Below, piece after piece: positions 7,210-11,934 of a DNA stretch of 11,934 bases. Both the position numbers and the translations under genes were made by a program. The notes beneath the pieces are model-generated. The model did no database searches. It was not told where the DNA came from and saw nothing but the letters and a program-made list of their open reading frames with translations. How positions within the stretch are numbered: the stretch's first letter is position 1; each line of letters begins with the position of its first letter. The stretch is from Lachnoclostridium sp. UBA6558 (lineage in GTDB: Bacteria; Bacillota; Clostridia; Lachnospirales; Lachnospiraceae), in the NCBI GenBank assembly GCA_002434335.1, contig DJJW01000024.1, positions 67,226-79,159 on the forward strand. The letters run 5' to 3'.

Positions 7210-7237
7210 ATTATACTTCTTATAACTGTTTTGTCAA
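7210..7237 (-). promoter_or_regulatory. Consensus sigma-A promoter of the LTA-synthase-like gene
   Basis: On the minus strand: perfect TTGACA (7237-7232), a 16-base spacer and perfect TATAAT (7215-7210). The stop codon TGA of the upstream DUF1801 gene (7236-7234) is embedded in the -35 hexamer. The start site would be near 7203, about 50 bases before the ATG. Both hexamers match consensus fully, so strong constitutive expression is expected unless repressed. Confidence 0.85.
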
Positions 7238-7626
7238 GCATTATTTTTTTTCTTTTTACTTAAGGCAAGCTCCTTATTTTCTTTTACCCGGTAAAGTACA
7301 ATCTCCTCTACCAGCTTCAACGGAAGCGGCTTATCCAAAGGAAACTGAACGGCTCCTTTGGAACTTTTAAATTCCTGCATCTTGTCTTGAAATACTCTGA
7401 TGCCACTCTCCCCCGGATAGAAACCAATATGTTTCTTAAAAACCGCAAAATGCACCAGATTACCTTGGAGTTTAAAGGTTGGCATTCCCCAGCTTATGGC
7501 TTCTGTAGCCTCAGGCGCTGTTGAATGTATCAGCTTTCTAAGAACAGCAAGCTTCTCCTGTATCTCCGGCGGATATAACATAATATACTCATCAATTGTG
7601 GTAAAATTTTGCTTATTTTCTTCCAT
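7234..7626 (-). CDS. DUF1801 / YdhG-like small cytoplasmic protein
   Basis: 130 residues, matching the DUF1801 family (frataxin-like fold). Visible hallmarks are IDEYI..YPPEIQEKLAVLRKLI, APEATEAISWGMPTFKLQGNLVHFAVFKKHIGFYPG (about 38-72) and the C-terminal half with SSKGAVQFPLDKPLPLKLVEEIV. B. subtilis relatives have been described as possible iron chaperones, but function is not secure for most members. There is no signal peptide or membrane helix; the Lys-rich tail (KKKKNN) is low-complexity. AAGGAG six bases upstream supports the start. It begins 22 bases after the PAS-GGDEF gene ends and should share its transcript. Its last codons overlap the promoter of the next gene. Confidence 0.88.
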   Translation of the reverse strand: MEENKQNFTTIDEYIMLYPPEIQEKLAVLRKLIHSTAPEATEAISWGMPTFKLQGNLVHFAVFKKHIGFYPGESGIRVFQDKMQEFKSSKGAVQFPLDKPLPLKLVEEIVLYRVKENKELALSKKKKNNA

Positions 7627-7648
7627 TCCATTCTCCTTTTGATGTATT

Positions 7649-9082
7649 TTAGTTTTCTTTTCTGTATTTTAATTTTTCTACATACATTCTCTTATCGGCT
7701 CTTTCAATGATATCCTCCAACTCAAGTTCCATGCCGGAACTATAATAGGCCATACCATGGCTGGCAGATATCCCAAAAGTACCAAGGTGCTCTATCAGTT
7801 TGTTCCATAACATTTCTGCCTGCGATAAGGATTTGTTTAAGAAGACGATAATAAATTCATCTCCTCCCATACGAAAGAACAGATTCTTCTCCCCAATCTT
7901 CTCCTTCGTCTGATCACAAAAGGTCATAAGGTATCTGTCACCTTCACCATGTCCCAAGCTGTCATTAATCTTCTTTAAGTCGTTGATATCCACAAAACAT
8001 AGAACAAACTCCACAAAGCTCGTTTTACCTGTTTCCATAAGCTCTTCCAGCTTAATCATTCCCATTCTGCGGTTCATGATTCCTGTCAAAACATCTGTTG
8101 AGGCCTGACGTGATAGTTCTTCCTCCACTCTGTGTATTTCAGTGATGTCCATAATACCCGTAAGTATACATTTTTCACCATGATAATCGATTACTTCATA
8201 ATTAGCAGTTACCCACATGCGTTTACCTTTAAAATCATAAGCAACAATGCGGTTGTAAACAGAATTATTACTTTTTAGCTCTTCTAAAAGAGATAATCTG
8301 TTATCCTCCTGAATATACCAGTTTATACTGTTATACCCTTTGGTCTCATCCTCGTTCAGGCCCATAAGACTTATAGCCCTTTTGCTGGCTTTGATCACTT
8401 TGCCATCCTCTAGCCTGGTAATGAACACCGGGTAAGGATTGGAGTAGAACAGTTTTTTAAAATTCTCTTCATTTTCTTTCAGCTTTTTCTTTGTAAAAAA
8501 TTCTTTCATTCGGTGTTGGTAAAACATTATACTCATAAACAGGGAAGTGGCAATCATAATAGTTGCATTGAACTGCTTTGTAAGAGCTTGTCCTGCGTCC
8601 TCGTTGAGCAGGCTGATGCCGTATAGAAATATCGCATGACTAATAAGATATGATAAAACCATAACCAGAGGTTTCAATGTAAGAACAGCTCCGGCTATTA
8701 GGGAGAGAATGATATAAGAATATATATTTCCTGTGTAACGCTGGCTGTTTACGGAAGATAGGGCTCCTACAAGAACATACAGGAAAAAATATACTTGAGG
8801 TATCGTGGATATAAAACGTTTGCCGTTCTTTATATGTTTTACAATAGGCTTATAAAATATAAGAAATACTGCAGACGAAAGCAGACAGAATAAATGCACG
8901 GATATTAAAGTAACCTGATACACCTTGTCTGTCCCTATCCTTACTACTGTCCAGTCGAAATAAATAAACAGAAAGGAAAGCAAAACAACAGCAGCAGATA
9001 TAAGCTTTATCCTGCTTAATACGATAAGACTATTATAACTTTCAAATTCTAATTGCTCTTTGCTAACATTTATCCATTTCAT
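7649..9082 (-). CDS. Membrane PAS-GGDEF diguanylate cyclase
   Basis: 477 residues. About six predicted membrane helices lie in residues 27-190 and act as a membrane-embedded input module of no recognised family. A PAS domain follows (about 205-315; YSNPYPVFITRLEDGKVIKASKRAISLMG, ending with the PAC-like LTGIMDITE). A helical linker then leads to the GGDEF domain (about 325-475) with STDVLTGIMNRR, metal-binding DINDLKKIND (365-374) and intact GGDEF (406-410), so cyclic di-GMP synthesis is predicted. The inhibitory RxxD is missing (GEKN in its place). The start is supported by AGAGG about nine bases upstream. First gene of a transcript with the DUF1801 gene, driven from 9186-9214 through a foldable leader. 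The PAS ligand is unknown. Confidence 0.93.
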   Translation of the reverse strand: MKWINVSKEQLEFESYNSLIVLSRIKLISAAVVLLSFLFIYFDWTVVRIGTDKVYQVTLISVHLFCLLSSAVFLIFYKPIVKHIKNGKRFISTIPQVYFFLYVLVGALSSVNSQRYTGNIYSYIILSLIAGAVLTLKPLVMVLSYLISHAIFLYGISLLNEDAGQALTKQFNATIMIATSLFMSIMFYQHRMKEFFTKKKLKENEENFKKLFYSNPYPVFITRLEDGKVIKASKRAISLMGLNEDETKGYNSINWYIQEDNRLSLLEELKSNNSVYNRIVAYDFKGKRMWVTANYEVIDYHGEKCILTGIMDITEIHRVEEELSRQASTDVLTGIMNRRMGMIKLEELMETGKTSFVEFVLCFVDINDLKKINDSLGHGEGDRYLMTFCDQTKEKIGEKNLFFRMGGDEFIIVFLNKSLSQAEMLWNKLIEHLGTFGISASHGMAYYSSGMELELEDIIERADKRMYVEKLKYRKEN

Positions 9083-9106
9083 ATTTTAATTCCTCTAAAG
9101 GTATCT

Positions 9107-9167
9107 AATGAAAGAAAAGCACCCCCGCAGAACCATCCGCCACTATAGTGACAGTATTCGGGAATGC
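9107..9167 (-). promoter_or_regulatory. Attenuator-like leader hairpin before the PAS-GGDEF gene
   Basis: In the minus-strand transcript GCAUUCCCG (9167-9159) can pair with CGGGGGUGC (9127-9119): nine pairs, two of them G-U, with a 31-base loop. UUUUCUUU (9118-9111) follows directly, as in an intrinsic terminator, yet it lies inside the leader, about 30 bases before the start codon. The loop can form an alternative stem (ACUGUC/GAUGGU) and contains the palindrome CACTATAGTG (9141-9150). It matches no riboswitch consensus that I know. Transcription attenuation is a reasonable but untested reading. Confidence 0.4.
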
Positions 9168-9185
9168 TACTATTAACGCAGTTAT

Positions 9186-9214
9186 ATTATACAAAATTCT
9201 ATTTTAATGCGCAA
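9186..9214 (-). promoter_or_regulatory. Sigma-A promoter of the PAS-GGDEF gene
   Basis: On the minus strand: TTGCGC (9214-9209), a 17-base spacer and perfect TATAAT (9191-9186). The start near 9179 gives a leader of about 95 bases, which holds the hairpin described at 9107-9167. Confidence 0.7.
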
Positions 9215-9288
9215 GAAAAAGTTAAAAATACCTACTGCCAATTTCTTCAATCATAAAAGAATTATTAATTTCCTTTCCAGCGGGTTTG

Positions 9289-9297
9289 TGTTAGAAT
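9289..9297 (+). promoter_or_regulatory. Extended -10 promoter of the DUF554 gene
   Basis: TG-T-TAGAAT: the -10 hexamer (9292-9297) matches five of six consensus bases and has the extended TG at 9289-9290. The -35 region (TTTCCT) is weak. The predicted start near 9304 lies about 24 bases before the ATG. Confidence 0.55.
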
Positions 9298-9327
9298 TGT
9301 GATATTTAGAGGACGAAGGAGAAAAAC

Positions 9328-10062
9328 ATGAGAGGCTTAGGTACCATTGTAAACTTTTTGGCAGTTATCCTTGGAAGCGGTTTAGGGCTTTTGATAAAAA
9401 ATGGTTTGAAACAAAGATTTCACGAAATTCTTATGCAAGCCTGCGGTACGGCAACTTTATTTATCGGCTTAGGCGGTGCCATGGCAGGGCTATTGAAAAT
9501 AACCGATAATGGTAGTTTTGAAACTGCCAATACCATGCTGTTAGTAGTGTCATTGGTTATCGGTGGCTTTATTGGAGAAGCATTAAACCTGGAAAACCGT
9601 ATGGAGAACCTGGGCAACAAATTAAAAAGCCTCTTTAAAGCCTCTGGTGACAACAGTTTTGTAGAGGGGTTCGTAACCTCCACGCTGGTTATCTGTGTTG
9701 GCGCTATGGCAGTTGTAGGCTCCATCAAAGATGGACTTACGGGAGATTACACCACACTTTTTGCCAAAGCCTTGCTGGATTTTATTATTGTTATGGTATT
9801 TGCCTCTTCTCTTGGTATTGGTGTTATGTTCTCTGCAGTTCCTTTATTGCTCTATCAGGGTTCAATTACTCTATGTGCCGCTCTGATCTCCGGTTATATG
9901 AATGAGACTTTAATCGGTTACTTATCCTGCATTGGGTCTGTATTAATTTTTTGTGTGGGGCTTAATCTGTTACTTGGTAAGAAAGTACGGGTCGGCAATC
10001 TTCTTCCTGCAATCTTAGTACCGGTCGTATATTATTTTCTGGCTAATATAATAAACAAATAA
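9328..10062 (+). CDS. DUF554 family membrane protein (YdfK/YqgA-like)
   Basis: 244 residues, highly hydrophobic. Family hallmarks are the N-terminal GTIVNFLAVILGSGLGLLIKNGLKQRF, the segment LFIGLGGAM (about 45-53), VIGGFIGEALNLENRMENLG (77-96), STLVICVGAMAVVGSIKDGL (118-137) and GVMFSAVPLLLYQG (165-178). Seven or so membrane segments are likely, with one basic cytoplasmic loop around residues 88-112. Function of the family is unknown; transporter-like roles have been guessed. AAGGAG six bases upstream of the ATG supports the start. It is divergent from the PAS-GGDEF gene and appears monocistronic, apart from the possible small ORF downstream. Confidence 0.93.
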   Translation: MRGLGTIVNFLAVILGSGLGLLIKNGLKQRFHEILMQACGTATLFIGLGGAMAGLLKITDNGSFETANTMLLVVSLVIGGFIGEALNLENRMENLGNKLKSLFKASGDNSFVEGFVTSTLVICVGAMAVVGSIKDGLTGDYTTLFAKALLDFIIVMVFASSLGIGVMFSAVPLLLYQGSITLCAALISGYMNETLIGYLSCIGSVLIFCVGLNLLLGKKVRVGNLLPAILVPVVYYFLANIINK

Positions 10063-10083
10063 ACTACTTATATCCATATGGAT

Positions 10084-10142
10084 TACCTCCTCTGATTAAT
10101 TTGTGCGGTTGTGAACCCACACTTATTATATCACTGGAGGTA
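10084..10142 (+). promoter_or_regulatory. Long imperfect hairpin that pairs with a ribosome binding site
   Basis: The stretch folds almost end to end: TACCTCC (10084-10090) with GGAGGTA (10136-10142), TGAT with ATCA, TAAT with ATTA, TGTG with CACA, and GGTT with AACC around a GTG loop. That is about 23 pairs with small internal loops. The basal right arm is the Shine-Dalgarno sequence of the 22-codon ORF at 10149. A perfect 12-bp palindrome ATCCATATGGAT (10072-10083) abuts the left side. In read-through RNA from the DUF554 gene the site would be hidden. It could alternatively be a DUF554 terminator, since ATTTTACTT follows. Confidence 0.4.
10101..10129 (+). promoter_or_regulatory. Candidate promoter inside the hairpin region
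   Basis: TTGTGC (10101-10106), a 17-base spacer and TATTAT (10124-10129). A transcript would start near 10136, leaving out the anti-Shine-Dalgarno arm but also leaving almost no leader before GGAGG. Reasonable spacing, moderate match; low certainty. Confidence 0.3.
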
Positions 10143-10148
10143 TTTTAC

Positions 10149-10217
10149 TTGAAGCTAAAGCAGCTGTGGACCCACCTGTATAACAGGTGGTTTATTAAAA
10201 GATTGCCATACCAATAA
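10149..10217 (+). CDS. Possible 22-residue cationic aromatic peptide, TTG start
   Basis: A short ORF of 22 codons starts with TTG eight bases after a full GGAGGT (10136-10141) and ends TAA at 10215-10217. The peptide begins MKLKQLWTH and ends IKRLPYQ. It has two Trp, two Tyr and one Phe, and is strongly basic (three Lys, two Arg). It is not hydrophobic enough for a classical membrane span but could be amphipathic. No family is recognised. The codons at 10172-10190 also form a perfect 8-bp hairpin, so the DNA may instead be a terminator. The good ribosome site and a structure able to hide it are the main arguments for translation; the rare start codon and small size argue against. Confidence 0.3.
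   Translation: MKLKQLWTHLYNRWFIKRLPYQ
10172..10196 (+). terminator. Hairpin with short U-run downstream of DUF554
   Basis: CCACCTGT-ATA-ACAGGTGG is a perfect 8-bp stem with a three-base loop (10172-10190), followed by TTTATT. The stem is GC-rich enough to terminate, though the U-run is interrupted. It lies within the possible 22-codon ORF and 110 bases after the DUF554 stop. Confidence 0.5.
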
Positions 10218-10260
10218 AAAGAAAGTTCTTAGCTTTCTTCCGTCAGCTAAGAACCTTCTT
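10207..10260 (-). terminator. Terminator of the two-gene operon at the right
   Basis: A 10-bp perfect stem GTTCTTAGCT/AGCTAAGAAC (10225-10234 and 10245-10254) is extended past one mismatch by five more pairs (AAGAA/TTCTT, 10219-10260). On the minus strand it is followed by TTTCTTTTTATT. It lies about 40 bases beyond the stop codon at 10300. Confidence 0.88.
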
Positions 10261-10299
10261 ACTCATACTTTATCTGATTTAAAACTTCCAAAACTTTTC

Positions 10300-11166
10300 T
10301 TAACCAAACTGATTATACAACCCAAATACTCCGCAAAGTGAATTATTTTGGATACCATTCATAATTCTGATTGCATAGTTTCTGCTACTCTTCATAAAAT
10401 AAGCTTTCATTTCTTCCCTATGGGAAAAAACCTGCTGAAAAAGAACCGTTAAAATATGCTGAATCTTTCCTTCGGCAGTTACAATATCATTGCCTTCAAA
10501 ATATTCCCTCATTGCACTCATATCCTCTTCCCTTAAGTCAAGCTCGCCTATGGACCTATCTGCGGTATAACAGCCTATTACCGTTAGGAGTACTGCATCA
10601 CAAATATTATCATAATATGCTTCCTGGTAGTCAGGCATAAGCCTTTCTAACCGTCTTGCGACGTTCTCAGGAGCAAATACCTGTAAGAAATCATTCTCAA
10701 GTTTGATATTGCATAAATATTGATATATTGCATCAATCCCTTTAAGGTTGTCAATGGTACCCACCGTTGGATAATCCAATGTTAATAAATGGTCCTGGGG
10801 CTTGAATTTCGGATCATAATGAATGAAAAAAGCAGGCATTCCGTCCAGAAAGGTTTCTTTTAGATTTCTTAAACCGAAATCCTTAAAATCTTTGAGAATA
10901 TTCTCATATAACGCTTTCGCTTTATATACCTTCTCCCTTACTGCCTCATACCCCAGCTTATAGACATAAGCTGCTTCCTGTTTATTTTCACTTCTGACAC
11001 TGAATGCATTCCCTTCCCTTTCATACTCCTCGATACAATAGAGAATTGCTTCCATCAGCATTCTGGCAGTCTCATAGGTCACGGAACTACTGTCTCCCGA
11101 GGTGAATTGAAAAGTAAGCTTCTCCACTAAGGGCAGAAGTTCTTCCATCGTATACTCTATATCCAT
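10300..11166 (-). CDS. Uncharacterised cytoplasmic protein, DUF6179-like
   Basis: 288 residues, mostly alpha-helical, with no signal peptide or membrane segment. No enzyme motif is recognised. Distinctive stretches are MEAILYCIEEYEREGN (38-53), AFFIHYDPKFKPQDHLLTLDYP (112-133, likely the family core), LKGIDAIYQYL (141-151) and a C-terminal helix with YFMKSSRNYAIRI. I associate this sequence type with DUF6179, found beside DUF6323 in Clostridia; this is from memory and unverified. The start at 11166 is preferred because GGGAGG lies four bases upstream. An in-frame ATG at 11178 overlaps the stop of the preceding gene (TAATG) and would add four residues. Either way the two genes are translationally coupled, suggesting a joint function, perhaps a complex. 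Confidence 0.75.
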   Translation of the reverse strand: MDIEYTMEELLPLVEKLTFQFTSGDSSSVTYETARMLMEAILYCIEEYEREGNAFSVRSENKQEAAYVYKLGYEAVREKVYKAKALYENILKDFKDFGLRNLKETFLDGMPAFFIHYDPKFKPQDHLLTLDYPTVGTIDNLKGIDAIYQYLCNIKLENDFLQVFAPENVARRLERLMPDYQEAYYDNICDAVLLTVIGCYTADRSIGELDLREEDMSAMREYFEGNDIVTAEGKIQHILTVLFQQVFSHREEMKAYFMKSSRNYAIRIMNGIQNNSLCGVFGLYNQFG

Positions 11167-11177
11167 ATAGCCTCCCA

Positions 11178-11720
11178 TTAATCCCAAAAGATTTCTTTTA
11201 AGACCTCCAGATATAACTCCCTGTCCCAACGTGTTACCTCGTCGAACTGGCTGAATTCTCCGCTGCCGCCAGTCTGTTTATAACCTCGATACCCTGCCCT
11301 GATAGCTTCTGTGAATTTCTCCAGACAAGTACCGGCAAGATATTCCAAGTCGCCTGTACATACCTCTTCAAACTGCTCTTTCATAAAGGTAAACAGTTCA
11401 TCATCGGTGAGATTATCCTCCGCTTCATTCTTAAACTGATAAAAGATATCCTGGAGATCTGTCAGCGTCTGCATGTAATTATCCTGTGTAATATACTGGG
11501 AATCACAGAAGTGGTATATAAGTTTTGGAAGAATACCTTCCCCAAATTCCACTCTCTGGGTGTTCTTAAGACTGTCGTTTCTCATTACCACCAATTCCTT
11601 CGCCTCTTCATAGGATAAAGACAGACCGAAGCTTTCTGTTTTTTCATTAACCGCCAGAAGTGCCGTTATTTCAGCTTCCTGCTTTTTAAGCTGTATTAAT
11701 TCAAATAAATTGTCCTCCAT
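11178..11720 (-). CDS. Uncharacterised cytoplasmic protein, DUF6323-like
   Basis: 180 residues, acidic, helical, without membrane or secretion signals. Conspicuous segments are FGLSLSYEEAKELVVMRND (31-49), RVEFGEGILPKLIYHFCDSQYI (56-77), NYMQTLTDLQDIFYQFKNE (81-99) and a Trp/Asp-ending C-terminus. I believe this is the DUF6323 family, but the name is recalled and not checked; function is unknown. The start at 11720 is chosen because AAGGAGG sits seven bases upstream; an in-frame TTG at 11738 overlaps that site and is unlikely. First gene of an operon with the DUF6179-like gene, expressed from the promoter at 11750-11778 and ended by the terminator at 10207-10260. Confidence 0.78.
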   Translation of the reverse strand: MEDNLFELIQLKKQEAEITALLAVNEKTESFGLSLSYEEAKELVVMRNDSLKNTQRVEFGEGILPKLIYHFCDSQYITQDNYMQTLTDLQDIFYQFKNEAEDNLTDDELFTFMKEQFEEVCTGDLEYLAGTCLEKFTEAIRAGYRGYKQTGGSGEFSQFDEVTRWDRELYLEVLKEIFWD

Positions 11721-11749
11721 AAATAATCCTCCTTCCAAGATGGTATCTC

Positions 11750-11778
11750 ATTATAGGGCAGCTTCCAATCTATTACAA
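11750..11778 (-). promoter_or_regulatory. Sigma-A promoter of the DUF6323/DUF6179-like operon
   Basis: On the minus strand: TTGTAA (11778-11773), a 17-base spacer and perfect TATAAT (11755-11750). The start near 11743 gives a leader of only about 22 bases containing AAGGAGG. The hexamers and spacing are identical to those of the TPR-GGDEF promoter at 4171-4199, but without its palindrome. Confidence 0.8.
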
Positions 11779-11781
11779 GAC

Positions 11782-11810
11782 TTGAAAAAATCGAGATTTT
11801 ATGGTAATAT
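11782..11810 (+). promoter_or_regulatory. Divergent + strand promoter at the right edge
   Basis: TTGAAA (11782-11787), 17 bases, TAATAT (11805-11810), with an extended TG at 11802-11803. Its -35 lies three bases from the -35 of the opposite promoter, so the two may compete or be co-regulated. The start would be near 11817. Confidence 0.55.
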
Positions 11811-11819
11811 ATATACAGG

Positions 11820-11853
11820 AAGAGACAGATTGGCAAAAATCTGTCTCTTTTTT
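11820..11853 (+). terminator. Intrinsic terminator immediately after a + strand promoter
   Basis: AGAGACAGATT (11821-11831) pairs perfectly with AATCTGTCTCT (11838-11848) around GGCAAA, extended by one A-T pair, then a T-run to 11853. By shape this is a strong terminator for + strand RNA. No + strand gene lies upstream; the nearest + promoter is the one at 11782-11810, a few bases away. Confidence 0.85.
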
Positions 11854-11869
11854 ATGCTTTTGAGGGCTA

Positions 11870-11920
11870 AGAAAGGATAGTCTTTCTCAATGGGACGGTG
11901 AATTGCAAAAAAGAGAAAGA
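11870..11920 (+). promoter_or_regulatory. Two mutually exclusive hairpins near the window end
   Basis: AGAAAG (11870-11875) can pair with CTTTCT (11882-11887). The same CTTTCT, as part of TCTTTCTC (11881-11888), pairs better with GAGAAAGA (11913-11920, 8 bp, 24-base loop). Alternative pairings of one strand are typical of regulated leaders, but the window ends at 11934 and no start codon with a ribosome site is seen, so the reading is tentative. Confidence 0.25.
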
Positions 11921-11934
11921 ACTCATGCTTCGAT

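Noticed and set aside
9107..9180. Cyclic di-GMP or fluoride riboswitch upstream of the PAS-GGDEF gene
   Set aside because: The conserved GEMM core is absent, and a fluoride-like GGATGGTTC stretch lacks the remaining conserved parts. Only a generic attenuator-like leader is claimed.
11167..11229. Longer N-terminus of the DUF6179-like protein (start at 11229)
   Set aside because: The extra 21 residues lie inside the preceding gene's coding frame and lack a ribosome site; starts at 11166 or 11178 fit the coupling.
1..11934. Defence system, CRISPR array, prophage, insertion sequence, tRNA or rRNA
   Set aside because: No spaced identical repeats of CRISPR type, no transposase or integrase motifs, no cloverleaf or rRNA-like sequence was found on either strand.

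Overview
The window looks like a piece of chromosome from a low-GC, Gram-positive anaerobe of the class Clostridia, most likely a Lachnospiraceae-type organism. This is inferred from AT-rich intergenic DNA, strong GGAGG-type ribosome binding sites, sigma-A promoters close to consensus, U-tailed hairpin terminators, a lipoteichoic-acid-synthase-family enzyme, and a pair of small uncharacterised proteins resembling families I associate with Clostridia. I see no tRNA, rRNA, CRISPR array, insertion sequence or phage gene. It reads as ordinary core or regulatory chromosome, rich in signalling genes.

Layout. Bases 1-2636 (+): the 3' part of a membrane sensor histidine kinase, then a leader with phased repeats and hairpins, then a beta-propeller lipoprotein closed by an 18-bp terminator hairpin. 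Bases 2629-4098 (-): a soluble TPR-GGDEF diguanylate cyclase with a clear promoter overlapped by a perfect palindrome. Bases 4447-4926 (+): a four-helix membrane protein of unknown function. Bases 9082 to 5140 (-): a membrane PAS-GGDEF cyclase, a DUF1801 protein and an LTA-synthase-like sulfatase-fold enzyme with an extra C-terminal IPT-like domain. The synthase has its own consensus promoter. Bases 9328-10062 (+): a DUF554 membrane protein, followed by a structured intergenic region holding a possible 22-codon ORF whose ribosome binding site lies inside a long hairpin. Bases 11720 to 10300 (-): a tightly coupled two-gene operon of unknown function (probably DUF6323 then DUF6179). The right end carries a divergent promoter with a terminator hairpin only a few bases beyond its predicted start site, leading to a gene outside the window.

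How the genes may work together. Two diguanylate cyclases with different input modules (cytoplasmic TPR; membrane plus PAS) would feed cyclic di-GMP, and both lack the usual RxxD product-inhibition site. The kinase, lipoprotein and LTA-synthase-like enzyme are cell-envelope functions. No cyclic di-GMP phosphodiesterase or effector is visible here, so a direct link between the signalling and envelope genes is only inference. The least explained elements are the 10072-10217 structured region, the leader of the PAS-GGDEF gene, the three GATACA repeats spaced exactly 21 bp apart, and the two-gene operon at the right.
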